64,000 nucleotides of DNA from assembly GCA_022606135.1 (NCBI GenBank), contig JABYQN010000008.1, forward strand, positions 992,001 to 1,056,000. Reading direction: 5' to 3'. The DNA comes from Fomes fomentarius. Its lineage: Eukaryota; Basidiomycota; Agaricomycetes; Polyporales; Polyporaceae. Positions 10,445-22,465 of the stretch are shown one piece after another. Both the position numbers and the translations under genes were made by a program. Within the stretch, counting starts at the first letter, position 1, and each line of letters opens with the position of its first letter. The notes below the pieces were generated by a model, which saw only the letters and a program-made list of their open reading frames with translations, was not told where the DNA came from and did no database searches.

Positions 10445-12090
10445 TTGTTATGTCTCGATATCCTCATTGCCATATTCGAAGAGTTTGACAAACCCGAACT
10501 GGAGTGCAAGGCCGCCTGTGCTAACGCTGCGTTGGCTTCCCGCACATTCGCTACTGTAGCCCTGCCTGTGCTCTGGAGACAATTACCGAATCTATTCCCG
10601 CTCTTCTATATCCTTGCTCCAACCGATGTCCAACGACCACCCAAAATCTCCTCAATAGACATGTACGCGTACCAAGAGCGGGATTTATTTGCTACTATGG
10701 TAAGTTCTTCCCCTCATACAAGCATCGTTAGTTGAGCAGTGCTATCCAGGTCCTTAGATCCAAACGCTACCTGGATGAGGAGTGCTGGGGCGTCTTTTCC
10801 CACAATGCCTCACTTGTACGCACTCTCCAGGACGCTTGTCAAACTTCGACTGAGATCCGCCTCCTTGGGGAACTCATCACGCGCAACGGCGGAGGCACTT
10901 TTCTTCCCGCTTTGAGGCGTCTGTTCTGGTCTCAGGCCTCCTTCAGCGGGTTGGCATTGACAAGTCTTGCATGTGCCTCTCTCGTCGACCTATACATTCG
11001 ATTCGTGGACGAGCGGACTATCCACCTAGATCGCGACAGCAATGCACTCTCTCGACTCCTTCCTGCCGCTTTCCCCTCCCTGCAGAACTCCATGTTCGTC
11101 TCCCGCCATAGCAGCCGCGACGACACGCTGGCCAGAGATGTGCTCGGCTTCAAGCATTTGCGGACACTGGTGATAGACACAACCCAATGTTGCAATCTAT
11201 CTCACCACGATCTCGGTCTCCTTTTCAGCACGTTGAAGCTAGAGCATATCGCTCTGTGGCTCTCCTCGTGGGATGTACGTGACCCAGGTCCTCTTTATGC
11301 ACCCCACCTGCGATCGTTGGAACTTCGAGGCCCAGTTGTCGAATTGGCGACAGCAGTGTCGTGTCTGCATGGGTCAAACCTGCAGTGCATCGCACTCGAA
11401 GTTCAAGGCGGGCTGCCCATCAGGCTACAAGGGATGCATACCATGCTTGCTGGTGTATCTACTTCCCCCATATCCAACTCTCTGACCCATCTGGAGATTT
11501 ACGTCTACAATATGGCGCCAGCCGGCATCGACGAGACCCTACTGTTGTCCAAAGTTCTTCATCCATGCTTCTCGATGCGGCAACTCCAATACCTGTCATT
11601 TACATATGATCGCTGGAGGGACGGGGCGGTAGTGTGTACCGACGAAGACATTTTGGCAATTGCTACAAGTTTGGGGAGCCTGCGTCACCTCAAGCTCCAC
11701 GTCACCTCGCCCCTATCGCCACTATCGCTCGTCCACTTAGCTCGGCATTGTCGTAAACTCGCTGAGGTTTACCTATGGGCCGTTTCTGTCGAAGATGTCA
11801 CAACTTTGCCACTGCTCGCGCAGGACTTCCCACACCCTCTTCGGACCCTCTTTCTTCGAGAGGGGCCCCTCCTCGCCGCGATCGACAGTTCAGACCCATC
11901 CGAAAGTCTTACCGAGTTCCTCGGTGGCTTGTTTCCGAACGTTGTCGTGACTCCATGGCCCCGGCTTTCAGCCGAAGATATGTGGCAAAGACTCGGTATT
12001 ACTTCTGGTTGGAATCATCCCTACAACGACGGGGACATGTACTGCAACATGAGTCCTGGAGACTGTCAAATACTGGGCGCTCGTGTATAG
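10445..12090 (+). CDS. F-box/LRR-like protein (5' end unresolved)
   Basis: F-box proteins recruit substrates to SCF (Skp1-cullin) ubiquitin ligases. The coding part starts with an F-box-like helix set (CLDILIAIFEEFDKP...) followed by a VALPVLWRQLPNLFPL segment typical of mushroom F-box proteins. A 50-nt intron (10700-10749) has canonical ends and preserves frame. Exon 2 then runs open to the stop at 12088-12090, about 530 aa in all. The C-terminal part has spaced leucine-rich segments (LRTLVIDTT, LRSLELRGP, LTHLEIYVYN, LRHLKLHVT) consistent with a degenerate LRR solenoid. No in-frame ATG lies between 10346 (stop) and the F-box, so a short upstream exon must supply the start; 10234 is a candidate ATG. 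A substrate cannot be inferred. Confidence 0.75.
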
Positions 12091-13026
12091 TATAGTTTAC
12101 ACGAATGATACATCAATTAAGAAAGAGCATCTCACTCCTGCAGGCCCATATGTGCTAATTTAGATCAACTAGCTAATTCAGATGTGGTCCTCCGACTTCC
12201 GATGTTTCGTTCAAACTGCAAATTCTTCTATGTATTCGCTATGCTGACTGATCTCATAACTGATTGCAACACTCGGTTACTTTGCCCCGCCTCAACTTTA
12301 CCTGTCCCTGATCCGCTTGCACCTGTGGAAAGTCGCACAGCTGCCGTCGAATTCGAGAGAATCGAGATACCACTGCCGATACCCGAGACACGTTATAGTG
12401 CCTTGAACGCCCAGTTTTCTCGCGCCGGCGCTTCCACTACCAAATCAGGCAGACGCCCATAGTAAGTATCTTGTGTCATAAAGTTGAAGTGTTGTTCTGA
12501 TGAGCCGTCACTAAACTCACCGCCGCCTGCACGTTACTCATGCATTTGGGTGGGCTTACCGGTGGACGCCAGGGACGGAAGAAACAAGTCAGAGAAGTAT
12601 CCGACAGGCGGCGGGGCGGGAGGTCTCGAGCAAGCTTCTGGCGGTTGGAGGCAGGCACTCAGGTACTGCAAGTACTGGAGCCGCTTAGACTAGGCACCCG
12701 CGGCCCACACGGCGCGTCTCCATGAGCTCCATGTAATGGTCCGCTGTACCATTTGAGTCCGAGCTTGACAACGACTGAGTAAGAATTATGATAGCAGCTA
12801 ACAAGATACAGGAACATGACAAGAGAGATACACAAGCGCCACATGCCTACATGATGCACAACTAACAGCAACATGGCGCGAAAGTCCATTCGTCAGAGTC
12901 GTAGAGTCGGTTCAAGCCGTACCAGTCGTAATTTAGAAGCATCAATCTACTTCCTTGTCAGTAAGAAGAAGCGTCAGGTAGAGTACGAGATAACTTTACC
13001 AGATCATTCTTCCACGGCCTCACACC
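12091..13026. other. convergent intergenic region
   Basis: This lies between the F-box gene (+) and the membrane-protein gene (-). Only short unsupported frames are present. Confidence 0.5.
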
Positions 13027-14581
13027 TCAGTGCGCTGGGGGCGTTCCTGCATCATGGCTCTTGGGCTTACTGGGCCCGTCGAAGTCCGCAAACGGATCCT
13101 CGAATTTCGTCATCTCCGAGTCGTTATCCTTCCACTCCCTATCCTTCGTACCCATACCGACGCCATAACCCACATCAGCAGGAGGCGGTCCGGGCGGCGG
13201 TGCGTACGTGGGCTCCGCGTTGTATGGGGCGTACTGGGGCGCGTAGCCAGGCCCAGAGTCGTACGGCCGGTTGTAGTGCTCGGGATATGTCGCGGCGACG
13301 ACGGCGGGCGTACGCGAGACGTTTGCGGCAGAGGTTGGGTCACGGGCTTGGTGGTAGTATGCAAAGGCGATCATCGTGAAGAATATCGAGAAGACTGTGC
13401 GGTGCGGTGAGTAAGTTAGCGTTGCATAGCCCGGATGAGAAGCAGGAGGTACGGACGAATTTCGAAGATTAGGAATACGATCTCGTTGAGGGAGTCGCGG
13501 TTCCATGCATTGTTGCAGACTGGAGATGAGGTCCATGAGCGGCAGAGGAGACACATGCAGAGAACAGTCGCACATCGTATAGCTTCATCTCTGGTGAGCT
13601 GATCCCTGACTCGTGGTCCCCAAATGCCGAATCTCTGTGATATTGGGGTAAGCAAACATATTTGCATTCGGTATTCGGGACGCACAAATTCGACACCGTC
13701 GCCTTGAACGACTTTCTCGCACTCGTCCAATAGACCATCCTGATACAAAGTGTGAACTTCGATCCTAAAGGCAGACAGGACGAACGTACCTTGTAAACGA
13801 AATGTATCACCACGCGCATAAAACCAGCAGCAACTACTGCGACAGCTGCGACTGTTGAGAGGATGGCATACATCCGAATGAGAGGAACTCGTTGCTGTCG
13901 CGTAGCATCAACCTCAATGAAGGTTTGATCGGGGGTGGTAAGTGGATACGTACCGTGGTTGCCGCGATCACTCCGAACACCTCAATGGCGCATGCGGCTG
14001 TGTATATTGTACCGAAAACAATGTCGAAGATGGCGAACTTGGGTTGCCCATCTGCAGTCCGCGGACGATTGGTACTGATAAGAGGTGGAATGAGTTGAAA
14101 TTGATACATACTCTCTTTGTCCTCGTTAATATCTTGGAAGGACGGTATCTGCGCATGACATCAGGGTCAAGTCTTACTTCGAGGGCACGATGCAAGATCC
14201 ACGGATGCAGAAGAGACGACGTTGCACACTCACGGCCCTTCAGGAGGGGAGGGGGAGAGCGAGACATGAGACATGCATGAGGACAGTGTTGCATCGTCGC
14301 ACAAGACGGAGGACTCACCAGATTAGCGACCATATTGCAACAATACTCCCAACTGTATGTCCCTCAGTCCGACGTTCCATAGTATTTGAGGCCAAACAGG
14401 ATGTACTCACTGACAATGACAACTGGTCGTAGGCTGTTACGATACACGCGAGTGACTATCCTATATGTCGGAGGGCGGTCTGAAGCTATACATTCGCAAT
14501 CACGTTACTATAAATGATAGTCGTTTGACAATGTTAGGGTGTAGTGAACTCACTCCGTAATGGAGGCGGTCGTGTGCTCAT
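13027..14581 (-). CDS. four-helix integral membrane protein, unknown function
   Basis: The gene reads on the minus strand from ATG 14581 (MSTRPPPLRT) to TGA 13027. The exons I can join encode four hydrophobic segments: RPVVIVIGSIVAIWSLIW, then FGTIYTAACAIEVFGVIAA, then AILSTVAAVAVVAAGF, and after a cysteine-bearing loop (DECEKVV ... RFCNNAWNRDS) EIVFLIFEILFSIFFTMIAF. The cytosolic tail is rich in Pro, Tyr and Gly (GYAPQYAPYNAEP) and ends with acidic and Lys-rich patches. This resembles tetraspan proteins common in basidiomycetes. Between helix 1 and the exon beginning IPSFQDINEDKE, phase demands one more exon; the simplest fit is a 4-nt exon GGCC between a pyrimidine-rich acceptor and GTGAGT. 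Function unknown; a scaffold or channel-like role would be a guess. Confidence 0.72.
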
Positions 14582-14830
14582 TGCAGCGTGAAGCAAAGGG
14601 CAACGTGGAGTAAAGGTCAAGCTCGAGATGCAAGTGGCAAGTGGTAGTAGCAGTGAGAGAGAGGAAGCAGTTCAAATATGGAGACAGCACTACTGCGGCG
14701 TGGACAAGGCGGTTCTCTGTCAGGCCCGAGCATGAGGTGGCTGTGCTCCATCGTCACTTTGAAGCTCGCTGTCCGAGTTGTCCGTACCACTTGCCTCCGA
14801 GGCCTACAACTCCAAAAGCGAGGACGAGAC

Positions 14831-14835
14831 AAAAA
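14831..14835 (-). terminator. Pol III terminator of tRNA-Ala
   Basis: Five T residues on the minus strand lie 20 nt beyond the 3' end of the tRNA, as RNA polymerase III termination requires. Confidence 0.7.
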
Positions 14836-14855
14836 TACTGATATTAAGAAGCGGA

Positions 14856-14927
14856 TGGACATTCAGGGGATTGAACCCTGGACCTCACGCATGCGAAGCG
14901 TGCGCGCTACCACTGTGCCAAATGCCC
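14856..14927 (-). tRNA. tRNA-Ala (anticodon CGC)
   Basis: The reverse strand folds into a 72-nt cloverleaf: acceptor GGGCATT paired with AATGTCC (one G-U), D arm with AGTGGTA loop, anticodon stem CACGC/GCGTG with loop TTCGCAT, and T arm CAGGG-TTCAATC-CCCTG. The anticodon CGC reads GCG (Ala), and the body resembles fungal tRNA-Ala. No intron. A T-run follows downstream. Confidence 0.93.
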
Positions 14928-15039
14928 ATAATGTTTCTTAACGTACAAAAAACGAGACCTAAATGTTTGTGCTCTTGTTTTTGTCCTGTCCTAGAGGCTA
15001 GAGCTTGTCTTGTGCCTCTAGCGACTACTGTAATCTACT

Positions 15040-16064
15040 ATGGGAACACAAGTCTATCTCGAAATCTTCATTGGCAACAGCGACGAGCATGCGCAGGCTG
15101 ACGTGGCATACAACGCTACCGCTGCCCTGCTAGCTAAAAATGCCGCCATCTACGGTCTTCCCAACTCACCGGCAGACCTCTCGGGTGAACAACAGGAAAT
15201 CTTGAAAGAGCTTGATGTATATCCTCCATCTCCTTCTTCTCTGCAATGAGGTTCTCATGTGGGGTCACTGGTCGACTCCCGGCTTCCGTGTCCGTTCGGC
15301 AACGGTAGAGCTCACTTGAGATGCGTTTCACGCCCCCCACTCCGCTCCTTGCTGGTCGGATGGTTTTCAAGTTGGACGACATCCCTGGTTTGTCCAAGAC
15401 GACGGCCAATTTCGTTGCGTTGTGTACCGGAGAGAAGGGTATGTGCAAGAACGCGCCCAACAAGAAATTGCACTATCTCGGAAGTCCCGTCCACAGGATC
15501 GTCAAGGGTTTCGTCGCGCAAGGAGGCGATGTAACGCGTGGAGATGGCAGTGGTGGAGAAGTGAGTCTGTTCCCCATCCAGTCTCCCCTGGGCGGGGTCT
15601 CAGCCTGTCAAAACATGTGGGGAAAGACGATCATCTCAGACGAGGCGATACTCGGCGTTGATCGAACCAAGTTGTGGACCTGGATGCACATTGGGACTTC
15701 GGTCGTGAAAATCTCTCTCGAATAGACATCCTTGCAGTGCAGAGCCACGAAGTGTATTCACTGACTTTCTCTACGCTGACAGTCTATCTATGGCGGAAAA
15801 TTTAATGACGACAAGGCGGGATTGAAGAAGAAAATGGCGAGAGGTACTCTTGCGATGGCCAACTCGGGCAAGAACACCAACTCGTCGCAGTTTTTCGTAG
15901 TCCTCACGGACGACGAGAGCAAGCTTTCAAAGCTGAACGGCAAGTACGTCGTCTTTGGCGAATTGAAGGAGGGCTGGGAAATTCTAGACCGTCTGGATGC
16001 CATCGGCGGAGCGGATGGGAAACCCTCGTTGCCGGTGTGGGTTGGTGCGTGTGGGAGGCTCTGA
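15040..16064 (+). CDS. divergent cyclophilin-type peptidyl-prolyl isomerase with internal insertion
   Basis: Cyclophilins isomerise prolyl bonds. Three exons (15040-15216, 15309-15560, 15783-16064) join in phase to 236 aa. The first strand (VYLEIFIGN) is separated from the second ([11 protein letters not shown]) by about 70 extra residues; the usual spacing is a few residues. After that the fold is standard: [27 protein letters not shown] (Arg55, Phe60 and Gln63 equivalents), [15 protein letters not shown] (Gln111, Phe113 equivalents). At the cyclosporin-contact Trp121 position a Lys is found ([11 protein letters not shown]), and the His126 equivalent is Tyr. The catalytic Arg is kept, so isomerase activity is plausible, with low cyclosporin sensitivity expected. 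No targeting signal is visible, so probably cytosolic or nuclear. Confidence 0.88.
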
Positions 16065-18092
16065 TTCTACGGTTCGTCGAGTGCTACTTTGAGTACTTTG
16101 GGGTAATGATGTCTGAATATAATTGAATGCTACTCCACAAGGTTCCTCATGAGCATCGACATTGTGATGTCGATATTCACCGTTGCTATACCCTCAGCGA
16201 ATAACATCCTTGAAAATTTAGGGGATGCGCGTGCAATGACGTAATAGTTGTGGTCGCTGCGCTCAAGTGGTTAATTGTCCAGCCCTGGGACTCTCTTCGC
16301 AGAATTGACGAGAAGTTGGAGCTCCACGTGCCGTGGCGATTGTATGTCTCCCTAGTGCTGGTTCTCGTCTACCTTCCCCTCTAACAACGTGCGGAACCGA
16401 AGGAACGTAGCTTCCCCTCACCCAATCAAGAACTAGGCCCGGATCGCCCACGTTCATTCGTTGGGCGTGGGTGCCGACCCTGCCGACCCTACCTACCAAG
16501 CCGGCGTGGTCCTGAGTGGCACGATTCTTGCGTTCTCGGCTCTGTGCTTGGTCTGCTTCACCGCCCGAACCCCGAACCCGCTGAGGAAAAGAAATTTTGG
16601 GGTCGCGAGACCGCAGTCATGAGACCGTCGCCAGCGGGCCGTACATCACTGCGTCTCCACAAATCAGGTTGCTACGAAGCGAGCCCATTTATCTCAGTTA
16701 TGAGGTTTTGTACCTTTCACCCGCCCTCCAAGACGCCAGAATCTGACACCAATTGTCTACACACGCATTATTCAAACAGGGGTGGAACGCTGACAGGGGC
16801 ACCCCTGTACTTCTCTCTCGTCTTGCTACAGCGTTGACACGGGTGGCAAGTCGAACAGTATGCCTGTGTACTGATCGTATTGATGTGAGGTTTCTGACCG
16901 TAACTCCGCCAGCATACGGCGTCGAAGGGTAGATCGCCCGGTTCATCTCTCGAGGTGCTCCTGCCAACGTTCATCAAGGACGGCTGCCAACGTTCGTCAA
17001 GGACAGCTACGATCGCATCGACTTCCTTGAACATGGCGCCTTGGGTTCACCGCGCGAATATTTAGTACGTACCTTGCTTGTTCGAAGGCGAATTGCATCA
17101 TGCGATGCTCATGCACCTCAGTCGTCATGATCGTTCTCACATAGATCGCACGCACCCGCGAACCGCTCAGCATCGGGCTGGATGGAATCTGCTACAAATG
17201 TTCAGTTGCCTCTCCAACTTCAATCTGTTGTCGCGGTGAAACATGCGCTATGGGCGCTGGCAGGTCCCCACCGTTCTTCACCAGGGTTCAAAACAGTGCA
17301 TAGCAGGGGCGTTACCCATCATGACGTTTGTGCTGAACGATGCGAATACCGCAACAAGTGAGCCGAAGGCCATGACGCATGTTCGAAATGGAATTGTCGA
17401 CCCTACTTCGTGAGCTCCGGCGATGTACCCTCTGGTCCTGCTGATTCTCCGAACAAATCTGAAGCCGGACGCCCTGCTCGATCCTGACCCTCTCTGAGGA
17501 GCATGATGCAGCCAAACGCGGCGGACTTTACGCAATTTTGGCCGCTATTCGCGGTGCTTGGGTCTTCCATTTGTCCTCGAGTCCTGATCGCTTAGAAAGA
17601 TTCTCTAAGTAGGCTAACCAATTCGTCTTGCACTCCGATGACGAGGCTACGACAGGGGTACTCGTGAACGTTACTCATCAGAGCCGAACAGCACCGTTGG
17701 TGAATCGACACGAGAAGCTGCGAGGACATCCCAGGCAGCGGCAAGCGATAGCCGCGTTCCCGACACTCTTCGCAGAGGCTTCAATAGACTAGGCAAGGTA
17801 GAGTGACGTTATGACCCTGTTTCGTGATGGCCAGCTCCCAGTCGGACTGCCACAAACGCGGACGAGACATGAAGAGCGTCACTCACCGTAGCCTGAGCGC
17901 TCGAGTGGTGAAAATACCTGCGGTGGATCCGAAAGAAACACTATGACTCCCGGACGCGGAACATTAACATCCAGCGGTTCACAGGAACGCTCTGACGCGA
18001 AGGGACGAGCGCGAGATGCGAGGATAAAATGCACGGTCGGTCGTGAACCAACCGACCCACACCCGATCCCAGTTCTCGCCTCCTGCATCGAT
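16065..18092. other. 2 kb without a recognisable gene
   Basis: Frames are short and broken on both strands. A direct repeat, GCTGCCAACGTTC-TCAAGGAC, is seen near 16960-17005. The last 100 bp include the P450 promoter element. Confidence 0.5.
18023..18029 (+). promoter_or_regulatory. TATA-like element of the P450 gene
   Basis: GGATAAAATG gives an ATAAAA-type element about 70 bp before the start codon at 18093. The position fits a core promoter with a short leader. Confidence 0.45.
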
Positions 18093-20179
18093 ATGGAGCT
18101 CGACCTCTACATCATCCCAGCTTTTCCTGCGCTCCTCCTATCGATACTGGTGCTGTTCCTTGTCAGCTCATTCTTCAGCGGGCATGCACGGTCCAAGGGT
18201 CGCCGCCTTCCCCCAGGTCCCAGGGGCCTCCCCATCGTTGGGAACCTCTTCAACATGCCGAAGGTCGAGCCATGGGTTGCGTACCGCGACCTGTGCTTGA
18301 AGTACGGTATGTACCCCATCTCGTCGTCATCGTGGCGCCCGTCGGATTGACATTGAATGGCCCATTTGTCAGGCGACGTCCTGCACTTCCGGGTCTTGGG
18401 TCACTCCACCGTCGTCCTAGGCAGCGCTCGGATCATAAAAGAGTACCTGAACAAGCGCTCCGCAAATACTTCTGACCGCAAGCAAACGCCACTGATCAAG
18501 CTGTGAGTGTTCCGTGTCATGTGTTTGAAACTACGGGAAGTTCATGACACTGACTATGCGTGCCACAGCACCGGTGGAGAGCTGAACTTTGGACACCTTC
18601 CTTATGGCCAGTCGTGGAAGCGGCACCGGACGGCGTTCACGCAGCACTTCAATCGGGCGGCTGTCAGCCAGTACTTACCTTATATCCGTACAACGGCCCA
18701 CAAACTTCTAGCCGACATTCTGAGGGAGCCCTCCCGGATCCAGGATCACCTGGCGTTGTGAGTAGCGTGGAGCATCTCTGCCTGCCAACTTTGGGCGCTG
18801 ACATGACGTATGCAGTAATTTTTCTGCAACACTGTTGAAGCTCTTGTATGGTATTGACGTGACAGATGAGCGCGACAAGTACATCAAGACAGTCAACTGG
18901 GCTCTCGCTGGCACGCCTGGCGGACGGGGAGTGCCAGGCAAATTCCTCATCAGGTTCTTCCCGCTCCTGCGGCACCTTCCGAGCTTCTTCCCGGGCGCTG
19001 GTTTCCAGAGGCAGTTCTTGCAATGGCAAGCAGCGGCTAGCGCCCTGAAGAATGTGCCGTTCTCGTACATCAAAGAGGTAATGGCCCAGTCGATCTCTCG
19101 AAGTGTATGGATGACTGACACATCTGGATTAGGATGGAGAAGGATGTGTCATCAGGACGCTGCTCGAGAAGATGACGAGTACCCCTGGTAAAGACTCGTT
19201 GTCGGTCGAGGAAACAGAAGACCTCGTCAAGAACGTCGGCGCCATCTCGTTCGATGGTAAGGGATCTGATAAATTTCCCGCCGATCATACAACTCATAGC
19301 CTTCGCTTCTCCACCCACAGCTGGTGCCGATACGGTGAGCTACAGGTCCGATAACTTAACAGCGGCGATCAACTTAGCTGACCCTCCTATTTCAGACCCT
19401 CTCGACGATTCAGGCAACTCTCCTCGCTTTGTCGCTCCAGCCCGATATCCTGCGAAAAGTGCAAGGTGAACTTGATGATGTCGTAGGCCCGAACCGTCTG
19501 CCAGAATTCTCCGACCGCAAGTCACTCGTTTACTTGGACGCCGTAATAAAAGAGACTCTTCGTTGGCACAACGTGGTGCCTCTTGGCGTACCTCATTGCA
19601 CGACTGCTGACGACGAGCTGGACGGCTGCTTCATCCCGAAGAACACCGTTCTTCTTCCAAACATCTGGTCCGTAACCTAGCATTGGTCTTGGGAGGACGG
19701 TACTCATCGTTTCGTGTAGGGCCTGTATGCACGATCCTGAGGCGTACTCAAATCCTGACCAGTATCGCCCTGAACGGTTCCTGAAGAACGGCAAGCCTGA
19801 TGAGACCGTGCGCAATCCTCTTGACTACGTGTTTGGCTTTGGGAGGAGGTGCGTCGCTCGCTTCTCTTCGAGTCCATCACCACTCACTCTGGAGTAGAAT
19901 CTGTCCAGGGCAATACTACGCCGAGGCTGTACTGTTCATCAACATCGCGTCGATTCTGCATGTCTTTGATGTCAGCTCACCACAGGCGCGGAACGGTCCG
20001 CCTGTCATCAACGAGATGCGGGCAAGCGATGGGTACCTGCTGTAAGTGTTTTGGTTCCTCTTGGATTGTATGAGCCGCTCAAGGGACATGTTTCAAACAG
20101 GTACCCCGAGCCCTGCCGTTTCATTGTCAAACCTCGTTCAGCGGCCATTGAGGCACTAATTTTGGCACAAGAATCGTGA
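18093..20179 (+). CDS. cytochrome P450 monooxygenase, membrane-anchored
   Basis: Ten exons (18093-18306, 18373-18502, 18569-18757, 18816-19077, 19133-19256, 19321-19334, 19396-19667, 19720-19848, 19898-20041, 20101-20179) join without a break to 518 aa, the normal size. The N-terminus is a hydrophobic ER anchor followed by the proline hinge LPPGPRGLPIVGN. The oxygen-binding I-helix motif AGADT is at residues 307-311, the K-helix ETLR at 364-367, a PERF segment follows, and the haem loop FGFGRRICPG places the thiolate Cys at 447. Exon 6 is only 14 nt. The sequence resembles fungal P450s often annotated as O-methylsterigmatocystin oxidoreductase-like, but that name does not define the substrate. 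No other secondary-metabolism gene adjoins it, so a role in oxidising environmental or membrane lipids is as likely as biosynthesis. Confidence 0.95.
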
Positions 20180-21049
20180 TCACGTCGATATCGGAAGTTG
20201 TATGTTCTAACCTGTGTATGAAGAGAAACGTCGCATAGTGGATGTAATCCCTCAGACTCGTTATTTGATTAATTGCTATGTACATACTGGCTGCCAGGCA
20301 TCTGGACAATGGATGGAGAAATTACCCTTAGTCAGCTGCCGAATTTCAGAATGGACTAAGCCTATCAACCTATCAAACCACATTTGGAACCTTGGACTGG
20401 CGCTTAGGCTCTGTAGGTGTGGTCCGCACTTGACGTACTTGTCGTTCCAACTCCCATCATCACCGCTCCCGTCTTCGATGCGACTCTGGCACTTGGGCTA
20501 TACAACTCACTCTGTTTTCCGAGTCAGGAACCGTCCAGACATCAGCGTTCACGACGAGGATGGCATTGCAAGTCAATACAGCAACGACAAGATGGAGGGG
20601 CTCCTGGAGTCTTGGTTAGGTCTCTAGAAGGGCTTGAAAAGCAGGAAGTCAGTGTCGTTTACGTATGTGCATGACATCCGTGAGCTTGGTCACTTTCGAT
20701 TTCCGCATTGGTCGTTGGCTTATCCTCCCCTCTCATCCACCCTGCACGTCTTCACAGTCCAGCTCGTAGCCACAAGACCTCCGGGCCCGAGCCCTCACAA
20801 AACCTCGTCTGCATTGCTCGGATACCTTTATCCGACTTCACGAACTTTGAGCTATGATCCGTCTCCTGAGTGCGGCGTTTCGTCTTTGTGTTACTTGGCT
20901 CTTTGTTGAGATAAACCCTCGTTTAGATTTTCTCATTCCCTCTTGATCGGTTCACTCATTGCGCGCCATAGCATCATCCGTCGCTAATCAAGTGAGTGTC
21001 CCTGTCTCTTACGGCGACAAGGTTGTTTGTTGACAAAGACGCCACAACG
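20180..21049. other. intergenic region before the second F-box gene
   Basis: I see no gene. The pyrimidine-rich part after 20900 and an in-frame GTG at 20996 precede the likely ATG at 21050. Confidence 0.5.
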
Positions 21050-22465
21050 ATGCTAGGTTGCTTCGATAAGAGTACAATGGAAGCCACCGCAACAGCATCA
21101 ATCAACGCTCACCTCCCACCAGAGATCTTGATGAAGATCTTCACTCATATACACCCCAAAGATGACGGAGAAATGCGATACCTCCTCGTCTGTCGTAGGT
21201 GGCGAGAACTATTCTTGCACACATGCGAGTTTTGGGTGGACCTCCTCAGCATCCCGCAGGAGTTCCCTCCTGATAACATACCCTCAGTCGCGCGGTTTCG
21301 GCGCCTTCCGGCTCTACTGATGCGATCTGGAGGACAGGATGGGGCTCAAGGGCTGGGACTGCATATCATTGACTCCGACTTGTCGAAGTCCCTCGCACGT
21401 ACTCTCAGCGTCTACAGGCACAGACTCGTGTCATTGACCCTCCAAGTGCGCTGCAGTATCCCGGAAGGAGAAAAGCTCCTGGAGGACCTCTTCACAGGAG
21501 GAATGATGCGCCTCGAAGAGCTCGAACTCATCGTGACATCCTCACGACGACAGAAGCGATCCGTGGCTATCGACTTCACAGCTAATGCATTTCCTTACCT
21601 ACGTCTTCTCGCCATCCCTTGGGATCTCTTCTCCACCAGTTTTCCCCCCGAGTACCTGACGACACTGGCTTTCTCAACACACAGTGGCCTGAATAGAGAC
21701 GTTCTCGCAAAGCAGTCTCTCTCCACACTGTTTGCGTCCCTGGGACGGTGTGACGTGCTGGCGCACTTGCGTATCGACGTCGAATACATTTCCGACACAG
21801 ACGTTACATCGATTTTCTTCGCAGAGCAGGGATCCCGAGAGTCGCGCATCACTCTTCCGAGATTGGAAACGCTCAGCGTCCGCACAAGCGGCTCCAAGCA
21901 AGACATTGCGACCGTCCTCATCGCTTTGCTGGACTGTCCATCGTCCGTGATACTCAACTACCACATAACCACGATAGCTACTGGAGCTGTTGCCTTCACA
22001 GAAGCATTCCCTCCATGCATTGCAGCCTTTCCTCCCATATCTACCGGCAACGCCCTCTACCTGGACACGCGAAGAGAGACAATTGAGATACAGATGTTCG
22101 CGGAGGACACTCTCAGACTAGCGGTGCATACACATAACGACTTCATCGATGCCCAGAACGAGGCCGCAGAGCACGGGTTGGAGTGCCTGGCCGATCTCTG
22201 CAACATGTTTGCGCCATTCACCATCACATCCCTGGCTATACGCGGCGATCTCTTCCACGCCAACGACTTGACGGTGTTGACCAGCAAGTTCCCTAAGTTG
22301 AGGAGATTCGAAGTTCTGTGCGCGGAGCATTGCTTACGACAGCTCCTTGCTGTGCTCGATCGACCTGCCCTGGAGCGAGCCTGGCCTGAGCTTGAAGAGC
22401 TTATTGTGCCAACCACGAGGACCGTGTGTACAACACATCCTTCGGCGACTTGGCCGGAAACATGA
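21050..22465 (+). CDS. F-box protein with degenerate LRR region
   Basis: A single open exon gives about 471 aa from the ATG at 21050 (a second ATG at 21077 is possible). Residues about 22-60 form an F-box: INAHLPPEILMKIFTHI followed by LLVCRRWRELFLHTCEFW. The rest has spaced leucine-rich segments (LVSLTLQVRC, LEELELIVT, LRLLAIPWD, LETLSVRT, LRRFEVLCAE). This is the common basidiomycete design of F-box plus variable LRR-like substrate-binding region, acting with Skp1 and cullin-1. The C-terminus is uncertain: protein-like sequence continues in another frame after 22426, so a terminal intron may exist. It is not close in sequence to the F-box gene at 10.4 kb. Confidence 0.8.
   Translation: MLGCFDKSTMEATATASINAHLPPEILMKIFTHIHPKDDGEMRYLLVCRRWRELFLHTCEFWVDLLSIPQEFPPDNIPSVARFRRLPALLMRSGGQDGAQGLGLHIIDSDLSKSLARTLSVYRHRLVSLTLQVRCSIPEGEKLLEDLFTGGMMRLEELELIVTSSRRQKRSVAIDFTANAFPYLRLLAIPWDLFSTSFPPEYLTTLAFSTHSGLNRDVLAKQSLSTLFASLGRCDVLAHLRIDVEYISDTDVTSIFFAEQGSRESRITLPRLETLSVRTSGSKQDIATVLIALLDCPSSVILNYHITTIATGAVAFTEAFPPCIAAFPPISTGNALYLDTRRETIEIQMFAEDTLRLAVHTHNDFIDAQNEAAEHGLECLADLCNMFAPFTITSLAIRGDLFHANDLTVLTSKFPKLRRFEVLCAEHCLRQLLAVLDRPALERAWPELEELIVPTTRTVCTTHPSATWPET

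Noticed and set aside
10700..10731. 32-nt intron in the first F-box gene
   Set aside because: Too short; an acceptor at 10749 gives a normal 50-nt intron in the same frame, so the gene is intact here.
18093..21049. Secondary-metabolite cluster around the P450
   Set aside because: Neighbours are a cyclophilin and an F-box gene; no synthase, transferase or transporter of such a cluster is nearby.
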